From assembly GCF_028858725.1 (NCBI RefSeq), contig NC_084760.1, positions 62,687,867-62,751,866 of the forward strand: DNA of 64,000 nucleotides. The letters run 5' to 3'. Every line of letters starts with the position of its first letter. The stretch's first letter is position 1. Source of the stretch: Colius striatus. Lineage: Eukaryota; Chordata; Aves; Coliiformes; Coliidae. The notes beneath the pieces are model-generated. The model saw only the letters and a list, made by a program, of their open reading frames with translations, ran no database searches and was not told the origin of the DNA. Position numbers and translations under genes: made by a program. Shown piece after piece: positions 45,408 to 58,300 of the stretch.

Positions 45408-48400
45408 GTAAGCTGTTTTGGGCATATGTACATGGCAAATAGGAGAAACTTTCTGTTAGAGCAGATGAATGATATATTTAGAGCTTCCAAGATGGTTAAA
45501 GTACAGGTGGCTCTTAGTTAATATAGACGTAGTCTTCATAAATTGTATCAGTGGAGATGAGTTTCTCAAAGGATATGATGGAAACTAGGAGCTCAGTCAT
45601 CATTTACAAATCTCTGTTTTAAAATCCACCTTTTCTCTCATATTTCTCTGTTATTTCCAGTGGCAAATTAGACCAGTTCCAAAATAAACAAATGAACAAG
45701 AGACAAACAAATGTCTGTGAGACTGAATTTCAGCCTTATCCATGTGAAATGCTGCACCCTCGTTTCAAATTCTTGAACCAACATTGCTTTGATTTTAATG
45801 AGAGAGACATGAGAGAGTTCGACAATGACGGTCTGCTGGAAACTTTTAAGGAATTTCCCAGATTGTCAACTAAAGTTAGTAATTTGTTGGGCTGGGCATG
45901 TTAAAAGCTTCTCTAAGACCATCAGGCCATCTGCACTGATGTTGACAGCTCTTATGAAAAACAGCACCCCTTCATAGCCATAAGGCTTACCTGGCTCTGC
46001 CCAGCTGAGGAAAGTAACCAAGGGCACGTGCTTATAGTTTGCCAGGTAATCCCTAGCAGTTATTACAGCCTCCTTACTACAAAAAACTAAGGTTCCAGAA
46101 ATGTAATAAAGAGAGGTCAATGTAGCTACTAATAATACAGAAAGCTAAGCTTGCTAAGTCAAAACTGAGAAAATTGTAACTTGGAAAATGAACCAGCCAC
46201 CACATCAAACACTAAGTTGTGGTCAGCAACTGAGTTTTACATGAGAGGACTCACTGATCAATTTTTAAAGTTGCTTTAGCCTCACATAACAAGTTATTAT
46301 TTGTTCTACATAGTAACTAAGTTCTTACTCTCAAAATGCTGTTAGAAGAGCAAAGTCCTCCCTCCTCACCATGGACACAGAAAGGCTTGAGATGCTCTCA
46401 TGGTTTGACAAGGAAGTCAAGATGAGAAAAACCCGAGTGAAATGCCCAAAGCAGTTCACCAATACCTCAAAGTTTACTTTAGAAGCCACTGTTCTGACTG
46501 TTGTAGTCAACCTGAGAGAGCTGACTGCCTTTGAAAAGGGTAAGATTCTTGAGGTTCTTGTGAGACCTCTCTTTTGAAGAGAGATATTAAAGGTGCTATC
46601 GCTCTTCTACCTAGAAGATAAACTTGCCTGGTAAAAGAGGTTTAATAAATATGCATCCTTTGTGCCTTCTGATTAAAACCCAACCCATCTACAGCTAATT
46701 ACTGTTTATTTGGATTTGTTTAGGGTACACTTGAAAGAATCTGAGGGCATGATAAACTGCATGATGAACTTGTGACAGTCTTCCTGGTGAAAAGGCATTG
46801 ATCCTAAACAGCCTCTTTTTTACTATTTTGTGCCATGAAAGAAAAAGCTACACAAAGTAGAACAGATATGTAGGTACCATATCAGAGCTGCTGAAGGTTT
46901 GCTTGTAGGCCTGTTTAATAATAAATTTGGACATGGAGGTTATTTGTACAAATATCAGGTGTTGACAGTTCAAATAAGTACTAGTAGCCTTTCAGGATGC
47001 TGCAGTTAATTAATGCTCTCAGGTTCACTGTCCCCTACTTATTGCAATGTGTATGTTAAGATGGGCTGAGGTGTTTGGAGGTTTTTTCTGAGTGGGGGTG
47101 GATGGAAAACTCCAGCCATATGACTAGAGTGAATCTTTACTCTTGCAAAATGAGCTCAATGGTAAGAATGAAGCTCAATGGGGTGTAAAGCAAAGTAAAG
47201 AGCTCCTTTGCTGCATCCTCAGCTGAGACTGTGGCTACAGTTTAAAGGCAGGATCTCATGATCTCTGGAGGCAAAGATGTTAATGAACCACTCTATGGGT
47301 TCTTTGGGCTAGAAAAGCGGATCCAAACCCAGCACTTGATCTGCCTTCCATAAAATGTAATCAGAGAGGATTTTGCTCTTCACTTTTACTTGGAACAGGC
47401 TTACAGGAAGCTGCAGGGGCCACGTATACAGAAAAAATTGTATGCTAACACACAGGAGTCAGTATGACTGTGCTTCCAGGCAGCCTGGTTGAAGTAGATT
47501 TCCTTGTCCCAGCTGATGGGGAACACCACACAGATGGCTCTGCTGGCTTCCAGGAGTGTCACCAGTGCTCAGGGATTCAAACCTAGAGATTCAAGCAGGG
47601 AGACCCATCCCACCTACCTGTAATGGGCAGGGTGCAAAATGCAAGGAGTGTAGGCAACTATGGTGTAATTACACTCAGTAGCTTCTCAATTTAATTTGAT
47701 TTATTTATTTTCTAAGAATATCTTCTTTTTTAAAATGGAAATCTATGTATAAAGTCTTTTTTCAGTAATTCCAAAAACATCTGGGAAGACTGGGAAGGGA
47801 CAAAAAAGGATTACAAAAATCTAGAGCCTAATTTTCCCCTGCTTTATGCCTGTTGTCTTCAGTTGCCCAAGAGAACAATGAGTAAATGTATACTCATATT
47901 ACAATAGAAATGCTAATACTACCAGTGTCAGTATTAGTGAAGCCTTACATTTTTACTCATAGAGCACTTTTGACTTCTGACTTTGGATAGCACAGGGCAA
48001 GTCCGTGACTTGTTAAAATTTTCCCAACCAAGTCACTGAAGCCAAATCTTTTCAGTTCTTGCTTTATTTTATAGATCCTCTGTGCCCAAGGTCTGCCACA
48101 GGCTACATAGCCCCTTCACCAAAGAACAAGTGGAGAGTCATCCCTCCTTCCTGTCAGTCCCTGGTCCCCAGAGGGTCTCCCCGAGCTTGTTCCAGTGGAG
48201 GAGATCCTTGGTCCATGCACTCTGGGTCAGGAGGTCTCAGCAAAGCGTTGGGTCATACAAGACCAGATCTGTATGAGAGCTCAGTCTCAAGCTGATCACA
48301 ACTGAGCAGTAGGGAAAATATGCACAAAACCTGTGAAGTCTTGAGCAGCTTTTCTTCCTACCTTAAGATGATCCAGAGGTTAGAATGGGCAAAGAGGAGT

Positions 48401-50607
48401 TGATTGGATTTTTTTCCTGTCAATCCTTCAAAAGAGTATTATTTAAAAAGCTGGTAAAGCGATCTTACTCTTCTGACAGATAAATTACATAGGCTGAGTT
48501 TGGCAGTATTACCATTTTATTCATTAAAAATAAGGTTTATGGTTATGTCATGCAAAAGGCAAGACTGTAATGGCAAGTTCCTTACAGCTTTAAAATCTGA
48601 GATTATTGAAATTCATATACTAATCAAGAGAAAGTGACAGATAAGTTAACCTCTCTTAGATGTCTATATCACAGTTGCTCCAGGCTAAGCTCAGCTTTTC
48701 CTCAGACTCTGCGGAATGTAAAAGTATTGACTGTCAAAGAAGACTGCACAGTAGCTGCCTAAATTTTTGTCTCAGATCCATTTCAGAGGACTATTCATAA
48801 CTTTATTTATTTCCACATTTCACACTTAATTCACACAAAATGCACCTGATTGTCATTTCAGTTGTGGTGGAAGACACAAGCCTGCTTTCATTTACCAACA
48901 CGTACAGTGTAAGAAGCAACAATGCAAACTTCCCCAACGCTGCCTTATTAGTAAGTTTCAGCTCTTGGTTTAAGAAAAAAGAAAGGGTAGTTCAGTTCAA
49001 TTAATCCTTCCTGCCGATGGTGCCAACCAGCTAGATCCATTTGCTTTTTGAGACTAGCAGAAAACAATTTTGAATTTGGCTCTCTGCTTCAAAGGAGAAT
49101 TTTTCTTAAAATGGAAGAATCTTAAAATGAAGTACAGATCTGTTGTATTCAGCATATGACTTGGAATATTAATATAGACAAATGGTCTCAGTTTTTCTTG
49201 ATTAGTTTGAGTTATTTATTGTGTGTACTGAGAATGATGGAAGATCCTGAGCTCCTGTAGATATCTTACATGCTCATTTGAAAATATCTTGACCTTTTAC
49301 GTGCTGCTGTATTTTTATTCTTCCCCAGGGTGCAATAGAGTTTCCCACTGAAACCAGGGAAAGCATTACTGGAGAATTAGTTGTACATTCGGGCTACACA
49401 AAAGTGCTTGGTATCATCACTTTGTATGGGTGTTTCTAAAGGAGATCAGTAGGATTTTGCAGGAAGCAGGCAGAGAATTAATGTGCAGTCTGAAAAAATG
49501 AATCACATTCACCTCATTCTAAAAAAGGACTTGCCAAAGACCTTGACGAAAGCATGTCTGGGCCCAGCTAGAGAAGCTTTCAGAGATGCACTTTTTATTG
49601 CAAGGATGGGGCTTTCTTCTGAGTCCAATGACAGCAGAAAAAGTAATTCCCAGCTACTATTTTCTTCCACAGCTCTTTTGTTGATACCACAATTCCAGGA
49701 GCATTTTCTAACTCATGTCGTTGTTAATCAACAAAGCTAAATAATGTAATTCAGAAGAAAGTAGAGACTTAGTGGGAAAAACATTTGAAATAATCCAACT
49801 AACTGCCTGAAACAAGTTAGGGAGCATAAACACCGGTCACTCTGCATGCAGATCAGTGAGGTACAAGCTATGAAAGGAGTCAGTGGCAAAAAACAAAGGG
49901 AGGAGTAAGAAATTAAATTGGAATATACTTCTCTGCATATTTGAAAGACTGACACAGCCATTGGTAGGTTCTAGGAAAGCAAGAGCTGTACTCATGTCTC
50001 ATTTTTATTACACAAAATTGATCTTGCTAATATTGACAAATGAGAAGACTTGAGAATCAGACAGCTTCTGATATGAACAAAAATCCTTATCTCTCAAGCA
50101 AACTCAATTTAGAACAATGGATTTCTAAATGTCTGGGCTGAAACTCAGTCCAGGTTGATATTTTGTTTAAAAAGAAGGAATAGAAAATTGATGGTTCCAG
50201 ATACAGCCCCATAATACCTGGGGTAAAGGACAAGCTTTCAGCTAAGTTACTTTTACATTCTCACCTGGAAGTTCCCTGATAAAGAAGTTTGCCTTCCAAG
50301 GTAAACACTAACTTGTGCCACAGCTCACACACAATCTAAACCAAATGCAACACTATTGGACAGCCTCTCATTAGTGAAATTATAGATGTACACACATACT
50401 CAAAAACTGCATTTCATGGTTGGTTTGCTAGTTTATTTACCAGTCTTATCAAAAGCCCAACCATTCATTATTTCCTGTTTTATTAGCAAGGGAAATTTGC
50501 ATAACACTTGCTATGGGATATTAAACTCTCACAAACCTCTTCAAAGTTAAAAGAAAAATTAAGAAAATCCATTCCTTAAGTCTGCATATGTTTCTAAAAT
50601 GGCTACT

Positions 50608-50632
50608 AAACACACACACACATACACACATA
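50608..50632. repeat. CA microsatellite
   Basis: Interrupted run of CA dinucleotides. Confidence 0.85.
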
Positions 50633-52296
50633 TAAACATATTGAAGCCTGTCTTTTGTTTAATATAGGACAGAGTAATCCCTGGGGGGAGGAGGCAGGCT
50701 CAGAGTAAAAGTAATTTGTTTTCTGGTCACTTGTTGAGGCTGTCTCTCCCTGGCACCTCTGACTGTGAAGCCAGGGATTTTTCTGGTGTGCACATTGCTG
50801 CCTGTTGCATGATCAAGTCCCTGACTTGAACAGCAATGTTGGTGTTTTCCTGGCTTTGTACAAGATCTGTTAGGCTTCTTTGTTTAGTGCTTTCTTTGAG
50901 CCAAGCCCTGCAGAGCCTGAACCAACACCCTCATGATTCATCATCCCCCCTATGCAACAGCAACACGTTGCTCAGTTACCAGAACAAACTGACTTCTGCT
51001 GCGCGGAGATTTCAAAGGCACCTGAGGTAATCACTGCTGTGCCATAAACAGGGAGGAGAATGACAATGCCAGCACTGCTAATGCAACCATGATGGTTATC
51101 CTAGTGTCCTTGGGCAGTGCAGTTAGCCGAGTACCAGCACCACTGCAGCTGACCACAGAGGAGTAGGCTTCAACCTCTCTAATATACAAAGCTGTAACTT
51201 TCAATAAGGCCTGCAAAAAAAAAGGTGATGCTAGAACACATACAACTCCCTGTAGATATTTAAGACAAGCTCCAAAACCAAGAGTTTGCAGGCTGCTCTG
51301 AATCAGCAGCAAAAGTTATTGAAAACTTTCAGAGTGTTTTGAATGTGCTTCTAGTAAAGTTATTTTGTGCTTTCACTATTGCTCTTTCTCTAAAACATGA
51401 GAAAGGACACAAAGGGCAGTATTGCTTCACCTGCTACAATCACTGCGGTGTCTGACGTGAGCAAATTGGGATTTGGGGACACAGGGGAGTAAGAGGAAGG
51501 AAAGTAGCTTCTTCATTTCTTTTCAGATCAGGGTGGTGGTGGTGTTGCCTTGGGCGTTGCTGTTGAGGAGTGGCTGCGTTGGCATCCTGAGGAACAACAG
51601 GCTCAGATTGTTTGCCAGCTTAGCAATCAATTACAGTTAAACACAAAAACATCCACAGTTTCAGTGTACCATTCAAATATTAATCCTCCCAACAACTCTA
51701 CGAGATGCCGTTATCCCTATTTTACATAGAAACAGATGCTCTGAGGAGGTAAGTGACACTGGAGGACTATGGCACTCTCTTCCTGTACTCACTGGGTTAT
51801 TTGCCATGCTTCTCTGTTCATCCTTCATATCCACACCTGTAGGCAAAACTGAGGTTCCCATTCATTAAAATCACAGCTAAACTTCCCCCCCCTGTAGGTT
51901 CCCTTTCCTCCCAAACCTTCACAACACGACAAAGGGCTGAAAGGTGACAGCTTTCCTGAAGCAATTTGTAAAAGCCCAGTTTGTACATACAGCTCACTAA
52001 AATATTTACTAAAATATTCCTCATAGTAGTCCCACATGGATCGCTAGCTGCAGCAGTAGCAGATGTAACTGAAAAACAACAGAGTAACTCATTGTGGTAC
52101 TTGAAATACAGGTGTTTCACACAGGATTATCTGCCATTTCAAGCTCTTCTTAAGCTGCTTCCTTCCTGTCACATTTTCCTTAAAAAAAACCAAAGAGCTC
52201 TCATTAGGTCTTAGTATGGCCTTCTCCTTTTCCTCCACACCACTCGCTCCTTCTGTAGTTTACTTATTGACCCAGTCATAAGCATTCTGCATTTTC

Positions 52297-52334
52297 GGGG
52301 GGGGAAGGGGGGCAGGGGGCAGGAAGGGGCAGGG
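52297..52334 (+). other. G-rich tract, possible G-quadruplex
   Basis: G-runs of 8, 6, 5 and 4 (then 3) separated by one to four bases in otherwise AT-rich DNA fit the four-run G-quadruplex pattern. Confidence 0.6.
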
Positions 52335-55300
52335 AAGATAAAATATCATCCCGATCCTAGGATACTTGGTGAAAGCCTTCTTTGGGCTATGGAAGGATGA
52401 GCTGTCATGAATTTCTGCTATCAGAAGACCTCAAGCATAATCAGATAAGAGTGGATAAAAATGCAGGTTAATATTAACTCATTGAACTGAAATGCAGGCT
52501 CTTGTCTTGAATAGGTGCATTTGTCCTTTGCCCCCACCTACTCCTTGATTGATGACTGAAAGTTTTCCGATTAGTGAAGCTGCTGATGGCTCAGTCAATC
52601 TTTTAGTCCAGGGGTAGCTTGAAAAATCATTAACACTAATAACTACTGAACAGCTATGAGCAAAAAGCTTTGTGTCCTTTATGTGAGATGTGGCTGCTTG
52701 TTTGTGCTGCAATGAAAGCTCTTACTAAATCAGTAACATTTCATCTTAAATAATTTGCTAATTATATAGTCAGTAGTGTTCCCCTTGCTTGTAATCCATC
52801 TTGTACTACACAGGGAGCAAAGGAAATGTCATGGATGCCACCCTAGAATGAAACAGAAGCCAATACTTAACACATGATCCTCAGAAATAGCAACAACATT
52901 GGTCATAAACTGGTCATGTCACAACATCTCCTCCCATCACGAAAAAAGAGGCAGTCTTTCATTCAGCTTCACCCCTGCACCCCTTCCAGCTCTGCATCCT
53001 CTGCATCCTTGTCTCAAGAGTTTTCCTCAGGTAGGTGTAAGGAGACCGATGTGCCAGGTCCTCAATGGCTTGAGGCAGGCAAAAAAGCAGGCAATGCTGG
53101 AGCATCAGTCTGAACACAACTTTGCTGTAAGGCAGAGCCTGACCCAGACAAATAGCCTGAAGCCCCAGTTAACAGAGCCTAAGGTCTGATACTCACTCTT
53201 CAAATGAACAGGACATTCACAGCATCCAGCAGAACGGACATTTCCACCTTCTAATTTCATTACATCTAACTGCAGAAATACTCATCTTCTCCACATTTCT
53301 TTTTCCCTGAAAAGAAGTTCCTTAATGAAAAATAACTCCTATTTTTTTCATCAGCAACAAAACTTTCATAAAATTCATCCCCAAAAATTCCATTTATTGA
53401 CAATGATCAATGGAGAGATTTCTTATCTGCAATTTATTTTTCGATATTTCCACCTGTTGTGAGATAGAGGTAAGAAACCTAAAGGAGCAGTTATTTAAAA
53501 ACATAAAGATTCACTACAGTTTAGCACTATTTTTGATGTTTCATATGAATGAAAAATATGCCAAAATAAACTGCTTAAGCCTGCAAATGAAGTGTTATGA
53601 ACTGTTGTAATAATTTTTGAGTGAAAGTCCTGATGAAACCAAACTTGTTCATAAAAGTTTCTTTGAGTTTTTAAATCCTAAACTGCTTTTTCCAGTGGGA
53701 AAGGTTTCTATATGATTTTTTTTTCAGTTCCCATTTTCATGACTACCCAGGCTCTCAGCAGCTGCAAAAACAAGAAAACTGTAGTGCATAGAAATAGAAA
53801 CAGACTGGTAAAGGGTTCAACACAAGTCCATAAATCTCTAATGATGTAAGTGTTATTTGTTGTTAATAATTCTGCCAGTCACAGACTATAGAATAAGGAC
53901 TGTTACAGTTAAAAAGAAACTCTTTATTACAGAGATGAAGGGAGAAACATCCTTTTAACATCCTATTGGAGATACTCATTATTTTTATGGGCAAAGTTGT
54001 TGCTTTAAATTATGCCCATGAGGTTATGGTCTTTCCTTAATTTATACCCACATGAAAAGAATAGACTGCTGCAAAGTTGTGAAACTCTCCTCCTTACACC
54101 AGCAATTGAGGAGGAGAGAGCAAGGAGGAGGATTTGTGTGATGGGCAAGTGGTGTTTCCTTCACAGTGGCAACCTACTGACCATCAGGGGAGGACTACCT
54201 GTTAAGATGTGGTAAACCAGAGCTTTTTTAGCAGTTATCTACACCTTTCTTCCTCATTAGAGTAGGTGCTGCCAGTCTCCATCAAAAATTAAATATTCTG
54301 GTTTTCCCTGTGCCATTTGGCATTCAGTCATTTAAGGCTACCAGGAAATTTCTATGTAGAAAATTTTGGAGAAGAAAATGTAGATCTTACAGATTTTGAA
54401 TTTTAATTAGGAGTAGCAAAAATCTTAAGCAAAACTTAAGCAGGAAAATGTTTTAAAATACCCTTAGTTTTATGCTTTTGATGTTCCACTTTTCAAAAGA
54501 TCATGAGGTTTCTGAGCAGTGTTGATTTCTCAGTGCAAATTCTGGGTCATCTAGGATGAGGTAGGGGTAAACAGAGGAGCCCTGTTGGAGAAGATACTGT
54601 CTAACATCAAGGTATGGTTAGGGAAGTGTTTCCCCTCTCCTTCCATTCCAACCACATTTCCATTTTTCTTGCTGTCAATTTTTTCCCGTGGCTTTAAATA
54701 TGCTGTCAGTGAGTCTACAAGAGAAAATTAATTAAGCAACAGTGCTGAGAAGCTGTTAGTGGAGACATAAAGTAATTTCTCCAGATTGCAGCTTGCTACT
54801 GACCTATGTAGAATGGTCCTTCCTGGCCTCCTCCCTCTGTTTGCAGGATGTTTGCAATCTCTCTTGGGAAAGGTGCAACTGTCAATTGGAAATTAGGGCA
54901 AGAGGCGGAGGCTCCTAAGTATAATTATAAAGCACCAGCCCATGTCCCAGCACTGCCATGGGAAAGCAGCTTGTAACTTTAATTTCAATGCTGTGATGGT
55001 GTCTGCCAACTGTCTCATTGCCCTGGAGCAATTGCAGAGGAGCTGCTCCCCAACACCAAGTGCTGGGTGACTGCACTGCCTGTGCCTCTCACCTCTTCAT
55101 TGAGGAGGTTTGGAGAAACCCAGCCCTAGCCTGAAGGGAGTTTTCTGCCCAAGAACTGATACTGAATGTCTCATCATCAGGGTTTTCTGCAGATTCAGCT
55201 CCTCAGGACTGCACAGTGCATTTCCTAATCTGTTGTGACAGTAGGAATACACTGGCTGCCCTAAAGCTGGAACACAGGTTTGCTGTTGCCCTGATCAACT

Positions 55301-58300
55301 CTTTCATGCTGAGCTTAATTTTTGTGTGAGTAGATATTGTAGAGGCCTACTATTTGCAGTCCCAAAGCCTGATGGGAATTGGTATTTGAGAGCAGTCCAT
55401 TAATATTTTTGGCTCACAAGAGATGGATTATAACACTACCTTTGATAGCCATGAGGGAAGAAGGATGCACAGCGCTCTGAGACAAACAAAAGTGTTTCCT
55501 TTTTTTAATGGCCCCTGCATGTTAGTTCATTCCTTGTTTTTTACCACTAAACTAGCCTACGTCTTCACTTTACTAACATAGACTAAATTAAGCTTCCTAA
55601 TATAAGGAAACTAAAACATGTGTAGAGCTGTAGTGAGGAGTCCTATTGGAGAAGATACCATCTAACATCAAGGTAGATCACATCTCTAGTGGCAGGAGTG
55701 CACGGCAGCAGCACTGTAATTAATTGGCATTTGTCTGCAGTACCTCCCTGTCTTCAAAATGCTTTGCACAGGCTGTCAACAGTGTTTGTGCTCGACTCTC
55801 AAAACTGGGCAAGTAAGTGAGGAGGAGCCCATGTACAAACCCAGTCATCTGTAACCTGGCTTAGTCTTCTGTGTTCTCTCATCTGATAACCTTCAAAGCC
55901 ATGCCTTTCTCTGCATTTCACTTGCTTTTTGTACCTTAACTCTAATGACTTGAAAGAAAGGGTATTTTTGGATAACATTAGCTTTCTGTTAGCTATACTA
56001 CTGTTTCTAATAGCAAAGCAGCTACTGTATTTACAACAGCAGAACCAGGCCAGTTCTAGGGCAAATAGATTATTCACTAAAAAGCAAATCAGATCCCAGC
56101 TTCACTTTAAACTCTCAGATTTATCATTCGTTTGTATCTTAATGCACTGTCAAATAAAAATGAGACAACTAAAATGTCATACCTGCATGCTTTTGAAATG
56201 AAGTTTAAATACTTAATTTCAAAATGTCATTATTCTAAATAATAAAAATCTGGGAAAGCTTGAAGCTGAAATACATATTTCTGTTTTGGCTGAAATTCAC
56301 GTAAGTAGCTAAATAAAAAGAAACCAAAAGTTGTCCTAAAGAATCAAACATTTAGGCAAATTTAATACCAAACCTCTGGATATTTTTTTACACACTAAGC
56401 TACAAATAAACGCAGCACAGATTGATGTTGTTTTGATGACATGAGGTTGCTGAACATCAGTCCTCATTTCCAATAATAATTCAAACTAGTGCCCTAGCTT
56501 ACCCTAAACATTAGTAAACTAATGTTTAATACATTAGAACAAAACATCCTTTCCCAAAACATGCTCTGTATATGATCTGTGTAATTATGTAAACTAATAT
56601 TTAAGAGGTGATAACCCACTATGATGTCTGAAACCATCTTTCCTCCTCAGAGCTGTTTTGGTTTGATTGTTTTGTGTAAGTTACATGTTACAGGTTCCAG
56701 AGTAATCTTTGAGTTGTATGGCTAGGATGAGGTGGAAATGTATGCAGAGAAGAAACCCTCCTACTCTCTTTGAAGCTTTCTCTTTCCTGTGAGCACCATG
56801 GTTCCCAGGTGCCCTCAGGAGCCTGAGAGGTGAAAGAAGAACATGTCATTTCGAGTCCACACCTGCAAAAAGTGGTTTAGCAAACAGTTCTTGTGTCCTT
56901 ATTTTGTTTAACTGCACAGATGGAGAACTGAAGAAGTTTGCTTTTACCTCATTCCTCACTTCATTTTTGTTTTTTGCAGTGCTCCCTCATGCTGTCCTAG
57001 ATGCTTTTTAAGCATGCACTGTCACAGAGATGAGCAAGGCTCCCTTCCAGCCTGCTCACATGGACAGGGTGAGGAGTATTCCCCATCTGGCTGCTGCATG
57101 GACAGCTCAGAATAATTTTCTTGGGCATGAGAAAGAAGAGACTTGAAGAATACCCAGGTCACTACTGGGGAAGACAGTAATTATGCAGTGTGGCAGTCAC
57201 GGGAAGTGAGGCAGCAGTCAGGACAGGAGCACTGAATTGGAAGGCAGGGTGTTGCTTGGGGACAGATATGTTGAAGGGGATGGAGCAGAAAAAAAATGCA
57301 AGTCCTTGCAATTGTCCCAGGGTGAGGTGTGGGAATGGCCATAGACTACACCAGAAGAAAAGGTACTCTTGTCTGGCTAGCGATATGTGTTGGATGGAAA
57401 TCAGAGACTGACTCTCAGATGATGTTTCAGATCCATCTCCTATGGAAGATAGATGGCAAAGAAGAGCTGGGATCAGATAATAAGGGAGATGATAAGAAAT
57501 TATCTCTGATAACCAGGGACAGTGCTTGGTAGCTCAGGAGGTCTTCACCTATGCTGTGACTCAAGGCAAAGTGTCAAGTTTCAGCTCTTTGTACTCATCT
57601 TCCTGTTACTAATGTGAAGAGTTTTCTTGGTGTTGAAGCACTAGGGCTAACAATTATGAAGATACATAGGTGCATCTGTTCCTTCCCTTTTTCTGTGTAT
57701 TATACATGGGAGTATCTTAAGGAAGATTGTAAATCTTGACACAGTGGATGTTTGAATTTTCTGTCTTAGGCTAACCACCATGAGTCACCAAGTCTCTCAC
57801 CTTCATCTGCCCACACACACAAATCTCTCAGCTAAATAAAATGGCAGTTTCATCTTGATAGTAACTTGTTTGGGACTGTATGCTACAACTGAGGGAAACT
57901 TTCTATTCAGCTGGGTAACCATCCCACTGTCATGAGTGTACCTGACATATCTTACAAAGACCAAACGAGTCCTTCAGATTTTCCCCCTTGGATTTCTTTC
58001 CTGGATACTGTAGGAGGAAGAAGCAATGGGCAGCTCCTACTTCTTCATACTGGAGGCTTTGGAAACCAATGCCCAGAAAATTTGTTGTGAAAACCTGCAA
58101 AGCAGCAGAGAGTGCACACTTGGGGACTGTGCAGGGAGGGCTGCAACCATAATTTGTCTGCTAATCACACCAAACCGTTTTACCACCAGGACTGCATGTA
58201 GATATGGGGGCACTGTTTTTTTAACTAGACTGTGTTTTCCTCTTGAACCTCAGTTGTTTGCTTGTTTACTTTCCTTTGAGAATTAATTCTAAAGCAGCCT

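Noticed and set aside
45692-45904. + strand 70-codon frame
   Set aside because: Peptide looks plausible but composition matches the background and no splice signals or neighbours support it.
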